Shown one piece after another: positions 58,671-64,000 of a stretch of DNA of 64,000 bases (the stretch's first letter is position 1; each line of letters starts with the position of its first letter). This stretch comes from Georhizobium profundi. Its GTDB lineage: Bacteria > Pseudomonadota > Alphaproteobacteria > Rhizobiales > Rhizobiaceae. The translations under genes and the position numbers were made by a program. Location of the stretch: contig NZ_CP032509.1 of the NCBI RefSeq assembly GCF_003952725.1, positions 2,132,001-2,196,000 on the forward strand. Direction: 5' to 3'. The notes below the pieces were generated by a model. It made no database searches. It saw nothing but the letters and a program-made list of their open reading frames with translations, and was not told the origin of the DNA.

Positions 58671-59164
58671 TCGAAAAAGACGCATTCGTCGAGCGCTATG
58701 GCGGGATCTTCGAGCATTCACCGTTCGTCGCCGAACGTGGATACGAGCGCCTTGCGTCCGACCAGGCGCTGACGGTCTCCACCGTTCATCTCGCTCTGTG
58801 TCAGGCATTTCGCGCGGCAGACCGTGACGAGCGGCTCGGCGTGCTCCGCGCCCATCCCGATCTTGCCGGCAAGCTTGCCATCTCCGGTGGCCTCACCGAG
58901 GCGTCGAAATCGGAGCAGGCTGGCGCGGGGCTCGATCGGCTGTCGCCGGCCGAGCACGCCCGCTTCACCGAACTCAACGATCGTTATCAGCGAGAGTTCG
59001 GCTTTCCCTTCATCATCGCGGTCAAGGGCCTCGGCAAGGACGATATCCTGCGAGCCTTCGAGAAGCGTATCAAGAACACCAAGCCTGACGAGTTCGCGAC
59101 TGCCTGCAATGAGGTGGAGAAGATCGCGCTGCTCAGGCTCAAATCCATGCATCCGGAGAGTTGA
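58667..59164 (+). CDS. uraD: OHCU decarboxylase UraD
   Basis: The 165-residue protein has FEHSPFVAERGYE, LRAHPDLAGKLAISGGLT (with the catalytic His) and GFPFIIAVKGLGKDDIL. It decarboxylates 2-oxo-4-hydroxy-4-carboxy-5-ureidoimidazoline to S-allantoin. Overlaps puuE by 4 bp; the next gene starts immediately after its stop. Confidence 0.94.
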   Translation: MIEKDAFVERYGGIFEHSPFVAERGYERLASDQALTVSTVHLALCQAFRAADRDERLGVLRAHPDLAGKLAISGGLTEASKSEQAGAGLDRLSPAEHARFTELNDRYQREFGFPFIIAVKGLGKDDILRAFEKRIKNTKPDEFATACNEVEKIALLRLKSMHPES

Positions 59165-60211
59165 ATGACGAATGAGCATGCCGTTCTCGAACTGAGCGAG
59201 GACATTCCTGATTTCGTGCGTGGGACCATCAACCTGGCCTCCGAGCGGCTCGGAGCTGTCGGGTTGGCGACTTCGGACGAATTCTTCGCACCGCTGTCGC
59301 GCATGTTGAACGATGAGCCGGCCGTCTTCCTGCCTGGCGAATACGACGACAACGGCAAGTGGATGGATGGCTGGGAATCGCGCCGCAAGCGGGTGCCGGG
59401 TCACGATTGGGCTATCGTTCGCCTCGCGATGCCCGGCCGCATCTTCGGCTTCGATATCGACACCAGTTTCTTCACGGGCAACTATCCCCCGCACGCCAGT
59501 ATCGAGGTCGCTAATGTCGAGGCCGGCGATCCGGACGAGGCGACCGAATGGGTGGAGATCCTGTCGAAGACAGCGCTCGGGCCGTCGCGGCATCATTATG
59601 TCGAGATCGACGACCAAGCGCATCGCTCCAATGTCTGGACGCATCTGCGTCTGCACATCTATCCCGATGGTGGCGTGGCGCGCCTGCGTGTCTTCGGTGC
59701 CGCGCACTATGACTGGAGCCGTGTCGGCGCCGAGCAGGAGGTCGATCTCGCTTATATCTTCCACGGTGCCCGCGCGCTCGCCTGGTCGGATGCGCATTAC
59801 GGCTCGCCGGAACGGATGCTTGGACCCGGTCGCGGCATCAACATGGGTGATGGTTGGGAAACGGCGCGCCGCCGCGGGCCCGGTCACGACTGGACAATCC
59901 TGAAGCTCGGCCACCCGGGAACGATTGCCCGAGTCATTGTCGATACCGCCCATTTCAAGGGCAATTATCCCGATACCTGCGAGCTGCTGGGGGCCTATCT
60001 GCCTGATCACGTCGGCGATTTCAGTGATAAGCAGATCCGCGACAGCGAGACCTGGAAGCCCATTCTGCCGCGCACCAAGCTGCAGATGGACCATGTGCAC
60101 GAGTTCGCCGGTGACGCAGTGGAGGGGATCGGGCCGGTGACCCATGTCCGTTTCGCGATCCATCCCGATGGCGGCGTCAGTCGTCTGCGGCTTTTCGGCA
60201 TTAAGGCCTGA
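59165..60211 (+). CDS. alc: Allantoicase
   Basis: The 348-residue protein has two similar halves, each with a [11 protein letters not shown] or [15 protein letters not shown] motif, a GHDW(A/T)I strand and a FxGNYP motif, as in allantoicases. It converts allantoate to ureidoglycolate and urea. It directly follows uraD. Confidence 0.95.
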   Translation: MTNEHAVLELSEDIPDFVRGTINLASERLGAVGLATSDEFFAPLSRMLNDEPAVFLPGEYDDNGKWMDGWESRRKRVPGHDWAIVRLAMPGRIFGFDIDTSFFTGNYPPHASIEVANVEAGDPDEATEWVEILSKTALGPSRHHYVEIDDQAHRSNVWTHLRLHIYPDGGVARLRVFGAAHYDWSRVGAEQEVDLAYIFHGARALAWSDAHYGSPERMLGPGRGINMGDGWETARRRGPGHDWTILKLGHPGTIARVIVDTAHFKGNYPDTCELLGAYLPDHVGDFSDKQIRDSETWKPILPRTKLQMDHVHEFAGDAVEGIGPVTHVRFAIHPDGGVSRLRLFGIKA

Positions 60212-60215
60212 GCGC

Positions 60216-60734
60216 TTGGCCGCGCTCAGGCTCGCCGTTGAACCGTTGACGCGGGAAGCCTTCGCCCCTTTCGGCTCCGTCATGGATATCGACGGAGCGG
60301 AACTTCGGATGATCAATGGCGGAACGACGGAACGTTACCATCGCCTCGCTGTCAGCGACACGGATTCCGAGGGTCGTACAATCGTCAGCCTTTTTCGCGG
60401 GCAGCCACGGGCTTTTCCGTTTTCCATTGCGATGATGGAGCGCCACCCCGAGGGCAGCCAGGCCTTCTATCCACTCGACAAGCAGGACTGGCTGCTGGCT
60501 GTTGCCGAGGATGACAGTGGACGGCCCGCGCGGCCGCGTGTCTTTCGCGCATCCGGCGTGCAGGGCGTCAGCTATGGGCGCAATGTCTGGCATCACCCGC
60601 TTCTGGCTCTTGATGACGTCAGCGACTTCCTCGTTGTCGATCGGGAAGGGCCGGGGCTCAATCTCGAAGAATATTTCTATTCCGAGCCCTTCGTCATCGA
60701 GGCGGCTGACCTGAAGAAAAGGGATAAGCCATGA
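60216..60734 (+). CDS. allA: Ureidoglycolate lyase
   Basis: From the TTG at 60216 the frame gives 172 residues, [20 protein letters not shown] onward, with [27 protein letters not shown] and [11 protein letters not shown], the AllA cupin motifs. It splits ureidoglycolate to glyoxylate and urea. No ATG fits: the frame upstream overlaps the alc end and its residues are a shadow of alc. AAGG lies about 9 bp before the TTG. The end overlaps uraH by 4 bp. Confidence 0.88.
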   Translation: MAALRLAVEPLTREAFAPFGSVMDIDGAELRMINGGTTERYHRLAVSDTDSEGRTIVSLFRGQPRAFPFSIAMMERHPEGSQAFYPLDKQDWLLAVAEDDSGRPARPRVFRASGVQGVSYGRNVWHHPLLALDDVSDFLVVDREGPGLNLEEYFYSEPFVIEAADLKKRDKP

Positions 60735-61093
60735 GCGAAGGCGGCCGACTGACCACCCATGTCCTCGACACTGCATCGGGACGCCCGGCCTCGGGTCTTG
60801 CGATCGAGCTCTTCCGGCTCGAAGGCACCGATCGCGTCCATCTCAAAAGCGTCACCACCAATTCCGACGGGCGCTGCGATGCACCGCTGCTCGCGGGCGA
60901 TAGCTTCGTGGTAGGAACATACGAGTTGGTCTTCCACGCCGGCGATTACTTGCGGGCGCAAGCGCAACCGCTCCCCGAGCCCGCTTTTCTCGACATCGTG
61001 CCCATCCGCTTCGGCATCGCCGATGCCGGCGCGCACTACCATGTGCCGTTGCTGATCTCGCCCTACGGGTATTCGACGTACCGGGGGAGTTGA
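60731..61093 (+). CDS. uraH: 5-hydroxyisourate hydrolase UraH (transthyretin-like)
   Basis: The 120-residue protein has [20 protein letters not shown] at the start and the C-terminal YRGS tetrapeptide, which defines the family. It hydrolyses 5-hydroxyisourate to OHCU. Last gene of the five-gene plus-strand unit. Confidence 0.96.
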   Translation: MSEGGRLTTHVLDTASGRPASGLAIELFRLEGTDRVHLKSVTTNSDGRCDAPLLAGDSFVVGTYELVFHAGDYLRAQAQPLPEPAFLDIVPIRFGIADAGAHYHVPLLISPYGYSTYRGS

Positions 61094-61109
61094 TCCGGCG
61101 ATCGTAAGG

Positions 61110-61131
61110 GTCGTCCCCATCGCGGGGCGAC
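61110..61131. terminator. Possible hairpin between uraH and guaD
   Basis: GTCGTCCCC and GGGGCGAC pair with one mismatch in the 47-bp convergent gap. No T-run follows on either strand. Confidence 0.4.
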
Positions 61132-61140
61132 CACGCCGCT

Positions 61141-62448
61141 TCAATGCACCAGCACCGACTTGCCGGGTTCACCCGCGACGTAAACCTCGCGGATCGTGCG
61201 GTCGTCGCCCATGGTCTGCATCAGGAACAGCTCTTCTGAGAGAGTGGTGACGCGTTCCATCTTCAGTGCCATAGCCGGTGTCGCCTGGGCGTCGAGCACC
61301 ACGACATCCGCTTCCGAGCCTTCGTCCAGTGTGCCGATCCGGTCGGTGAGGCCGAGCGCGTCGGCATTGCCGCGCGTCATGCGCCAGGTGCTCTCGAGCG
61401 GCGGCATGCGGTTGCCGGCGAGTTGCTGCACCTTGTAGGCCTCATCCATCGTGCGCAGCATCGAATAGCTCGTTCCGCCGCCGATGTCGGTGGCAAAGGC
61501 GGCGCGCAAGCCAGCCCTCTCGATGCGGCGAAGATCGAAGAGGCCGCTGCCGAGGAAGAGGTTCGAGGTCGGGCACGAAACCGGTACCGCCTCGGCTTCC
61601 GCCAGCGCACCCAACTCGCGATCGCTCAGGTGGATGGCGTGGCCGAGCAGCGTGCGGGGCCCAAGCAGGCCGTATCGGGCATAGATGTCGGTGTAGTCCT
61701 TGGCGCTCGGATAGAGCTCGCAGGCGAATTCGATTTCCGCCTTGTTTTCAGAGAGGTGCGTCTGGATGTGAAGATCCGGATTCCGCCTCGCCAGCGCGCC
61801 CGCCATCTCCATCTGCTCCGGAGAGGAGGTGATCGCGAAGCGCGGCGTGATGGCAACGAGGTTGCGGCCCCTGCCGTGCCAGCGGTCGATCACATGCTGC
61901 GTGTCTTCATAGGAGGACTGCGGCGTATCGGTCAGCGCATCCGGCGCGTTGCGGTCCATCATCACCTTGCCGGCGATCATGCGCAGGTTTCTGCGGCTCG
62001 CTTCGGCAAAGAAATTGTCGGCACTCGAGCGGTGTACCGAGCAATAGGCGACCGCCGTCGTCGTGCCGTGGCGCACGAGTTCGTCGAAGAACCGCCCGGC
62101 GATCCGCGCCGAGTGGATTTCGTCGTCGAAACGCTGTTCCTCGATGAAGGTGTAAGTGTTCAGCCATTCCAGCAGCGAGCCGGCATAGGAGCCGACGACC
62201 TGCATCTGCGGGTAATGGATGTGCGGATCGATGAAGCCCGGCATGATGAGGTGCGGCCTGTGATCGACGATGACGACATCATCCGGCGCCTTCGCCTTGA
62301 CCGTCTGGTAAGCTCCGAATGTCTTGATGCGGCCATCCTGCATCAGCAGGCCGCCATCGTCTTCGTAGCGGTAGCTTGCGTGATCGTCGGCGGCTTCAGG
62401 CTTGCGGATGAAGGACAGTAGCCGCCCGCGCAGCAGGCGCGCGCTCAA
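61141..62448 (-). CDS. guaD: Guanine deaminase
   Basis: The 435-residue amidohydrolase has the metal motifs PGFIDPHIHYPQ, HTHLSENKAEI, a later His in LLGHAIHLSDREL and ATDIGGGTSYSML. It deaminates guanine to xanthine. The start is TTG 62448, overlapping the puuD stop (TTGA); the next residues RLLRGRLLSFIRKPE fit the family, and further upstream the frame is a shadow of puuD. Confidence 0.9.
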   Translation of the reverse strand: MSARLLRGRLLSFIRKPEAADDHASYRYEDDGGLLMQDGRIKTFGAYQTVKAKAPDDVVIVDHRPHLIMPGFIDPHIHYPQMQVVGSYAGSLLEWLNTYTFIEEQRFDDEIHSARIAGRFFDELVRHGTTTAVAYCSVHRSSADNFFAEASRRNLRMIAGKVMMDRNAPDALTDTPQSSYEDTQHVIDRWHGRGRNLVAITPRFAITSSPEQMEMAGALARRNPDLHIQTHLSENKAEIEFACELYPSAKDYTDIYARYGLLGPRTLLGHAIHLSDRELGALAEAEAVPVSCPTSNLFLGSGLFDLRRIERAGLRAAFATDIGGGTSYSMLRTMDEAYKVQQLAGNRMPPLESTWRMTRGNADALGLTDRIGTLDEGSEADVVVLDAQATPAMALKMERVTTLSEELFLMQTMGDDRTIREVYVAGEPGKSVLVH

Positions 62449-63689
62449 CGGTCCGCTCCATAAGCGGCGCTTTCGTACCAAGCGCTGATCAGCGAGCGTT
62501 CGGCTTCCGTCATCGCCGTCAGATTGCCGGGCGGCATGGCGTGGCTGCGGCCCGACTGGAGGTAGATTTCGCGGGCGTGGGCGGCGATTTCCGCGTCCGT
62601 TTCGAGTAGGACGCCCTTGGGAGCGCGGTGGATGCCTTCCCAGACGGGATCGGCCGCATGGCACATGGAGCAGCGTCCTTGGACGGTGTCGCGCGCCTCA
62701 CTGAAATGCACGTCTTCCGCGAATGCCGCGAAGGCCGGGGCGACCGCGCCGGCAGCCTCGGCACCGTCCTCGGTGGTCTGGCGAGGGACGGTGGATAGCC
62801 ACATGATGACGATGAAGATCACCAGCGTCACGATCCACGTCCAGGTCGGTGAACCTTTGCGGGCATGCTTGGTGTTGAACCAGTGCCGGATCGTCACGCC
62901 CATCAGGAAGACGAGCGAGGCGATCACCCAGTTGTAGGCCGTGCCGAAGGCCAGCGGATAGTGGTTCGACAGCATGAGAAAAATGACGGGCAGCGTCAGG
63001 TAATTGTTGTGCAGCGAGCGCTGCTTGGCCTGAAGCCCCAAGCGAGAATCGGGAGTCCGGCCGGCCTTGAGGTCGGCCACCACGATCTTCTGGTTCGGGA
63101 TGATGATCAGGAACACATTGGCCGACATGATCGTCGCGGTGAACGCGCCGAGATGCAGGAACGCCGCGCGCCCCGTGAAGAGCTGCGTATAACCCCAGGC
63201 CATGACGACGAGCACGCCGTAGAGCACGATCATCAGGCCGGTCGTGTGCTTGCCGATCGGCGACTTGCAGAGCTGGTCGTAGAGCACCCAGCCGAGGCCG
63301 AGCGAGGCGAGCGAGATCAGGATCGCGACGGGCGCCGAGACGTCCAGGACATTGCGGTCGATCAGATAGAGATCGGCACCGGCATAATAGACGACGGCGA
63401 GCATCGCGAAGCCCGAAAGCCAGGTCGCGTAGCTTTCCCATTTGAACCAGGTCAAATGCTCGGGCATGGCCGCCGGCGCGACCATGTATTTCTGGATATG
63501 GTAGAAACCGCCGCCATGCACCTGCCACTCTTCGCCGCTCGCGCCCACCGGCATGCCCGGGCGCTTCGTGAGCCCGAGATCGAGCGCGATGAAATAGAAG
63601 GACGAGCCGATCCAGGCTATGGCCGTGATCACGTGCAGCCAGCGCACGGCAAAAGACAGCCATTCCCAGGCGATGGCATATTCATACAT
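62445..63689 (-). CDS. puuD: Urate hydroxylase PuuD (membrane urate oxidase with cytochrome c domain)
   Basis: The 414-residue protein has an N-terminal membrane domain of about eight hydrophobic segments (residues 1-290) and a C-terminal cytochrome c domain with heme motif Cys340-Ser-Met-Cys343-His344. PuuD oxidises urate to 5-hydroxyisourate with electrons passing to the respiratory chain. It starts the minus-strand unit puuD-guaD and supplies the substrate for UraH on the facing unit. Confidence 0.93.
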   Translation of the reverse strand: MYEYAIAWEWLSFAVRWLHVITAIAWIGSSFYFIALDLGLTKRPGMPVGASGEEWQVHGGGFYHIQKYMVAPAAMPEHLTWFKWESYATWLSGFAMLAVVYYAGADLYLIDRNVLDVSAPVAILISLASLGLGWVLYDQLCKSPIGKHTTGLMIVLYGVLVVMAWGYTQLFTGRAAFLHLGAFTATIMSANVFLIIIPNQKIVVADLKAGRTPDSRLGLQAKQRSLHNNYLTLPVIFLMLSNHYPLAFGTAYNWVIASLVFLMGVTIRHWFNTKHARKGSPTWTWIVTLVIFIVIMWLSTVPRQTTEDGAEAAGAVAPAFAAFAEDVHFSEARDTVQGRCSMCHAADPVWEGIHRAPKGVLLETDAEIAAHAREIYLQSGRSHAMPPGNLTAMTEAERSLISAWYESAAYGADR

Positions 63690-63763
63690 GGTGCGATCCC
63701 ATTGATGCGACCCCGATCCTTAGCGTGAGACGCTTGGCTGCGGAAAGGCCCTTGTGCACTGCA

Positions 63764-64000
63764 TCAACCACCTTCGACACCTGCCTGTGACAAAATCCAG
63801 TTGCGAAAGGCACGGATCTGCGGCGCGTTGCGGCGGCTCTGCGCGTAGACAAGCCAGTGGGTGGCCGTTTCATCGGTGCAGATGATGTCGAAAGGCTGGA
63901 TCAATTGGCCGAGCGCCAGTTCGCTTGGATAGAAGTCCGGCGTCAGAATGCCGACGCCGATGCCGGCGATCGCCATGCCGGCTTCCAGCGCCTGTGCGCT
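63764..64000 (-). CDS. LysR-family transcriptional regulator, C-terminal end only
   Basis: The frame is open to the right edge and gives about 78 residues typical of the end of a LysR effector domain (EAGMAIAGIGVGILTPDFYP, then LVYAQSRRNAPQIRAFRNWI). The DNA-binding domain lies outside the window. It is upstream of puuD on the same strand, separated by 74 bp, so it may regulate the purine genes. Confidence 0.75.
   Translation of the reverse strand, partial: SAQALEAGMAIAGIGVGILTPDFYPSELALGQLIQPFDIICTDETATHWLVYAQSRRNAPQIRAFRNWILSQAGVEGG

Overview
This window looks like ordinary chromosome from a GC-rich alphaproteobacterium, most likely order Hyphomicrobiales (Rhizobiales). The clues are a Usg-family protein, a CIRCE-like groESL leader, two liv-type branched-chain amino acid ABC transporters, a rhizobial-style urease operon with extra genes inserted, the hydroxyproline (hyp) catabolic operon and an alphaproteobacterial mntP riboswitch leader. 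Genus cannot be fixed from sequence alone. I see no tRNA, rRNA, CRISPR array, transposase, prophage or plasmid gene. Genes are densely packed with many 4-bp overlaps.

Layout, left to right. 1-1.5 kb: flavoprotein and small subunit of a gluconate-dehydrogenase-like membrane sugar oxidase (cut by the left edge), then a glyoxalase and a ribbon-helix-helix regulator. 2.6-3.4 kb: Mn2+ efflux gene mntP behind a promoter and a yybP-ykoY manganese riboswitch. 3.4-5.3 kb: marR-cysC-cysQ (PAPS synthesis and turnover). 5.5-10 kb: orphan TRAP substrate-binding protein, an excisionase-type HTH/periplasmic-binding-like regulator, and a convergent tungstate transporter tupBCA. 10-13.3 kb: hydroxyproline degradation operon hypD-hypO-hypRE, with a probable frameshift in hypRE. 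13.6-19.3 kb: livHMGF, a small membrane protein and livJ. 19.4-29 kb: DUF3563 protein, lytic transglycosylase lipoprotein, serine hydrolase, orphan acyl carrier protein, groESL, usg, a CBS/CNNM membrane protein and a MATE pump.

27.5-34.4 kb: urease operon ureDAB, an antisense secreted-protein gene, ureC, a host-attachment-family protein, a DUF2177 membrane protein, then ureEFG. 34.4-38.4 kb: the Anbu proteasome-like protease with transglutaminase, alpha-E and circularly permuted ATP-grasp partners. 38.6-41 kb: DMT exporter and RhlE-like helicase. 41.3-48.8 kb: second liv system, its binding protein separated from the permease/ATPase genes by a GAF-PAS-GGDEF-EAL protein. 49-52.3 kb: proVWX glycine-betaine-type transporter, facing away from a cytosolic hybrid histidine kinase. 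55.7-57.7 kb: mnmD and a divergent MnmC-like FAD oxidoreductase. 57.7-63.7 kb: purine catabolism (puuE, uraD, alc, allA, uraH facing guaD, puuD), ending in a truncated LysR regulator.

Taken together the window is mostly nitrogen scavenging. Guanine and urate are degraded through allantoin and allantoate to ureidoglycolate and urea; the urease 25-30 kb away can convert the urea to ammonia. Hydroxyproline, amino acids and betaines are imported or degraded alongside. The observations most worth following are the Anbu cluster, the antisense gene inside the urease operon, the unusual regulator next to tupBCA, the hypRE frameshift and the c-di-GMP gene embedded in the second liv locus. I found no convincing wholly new system.
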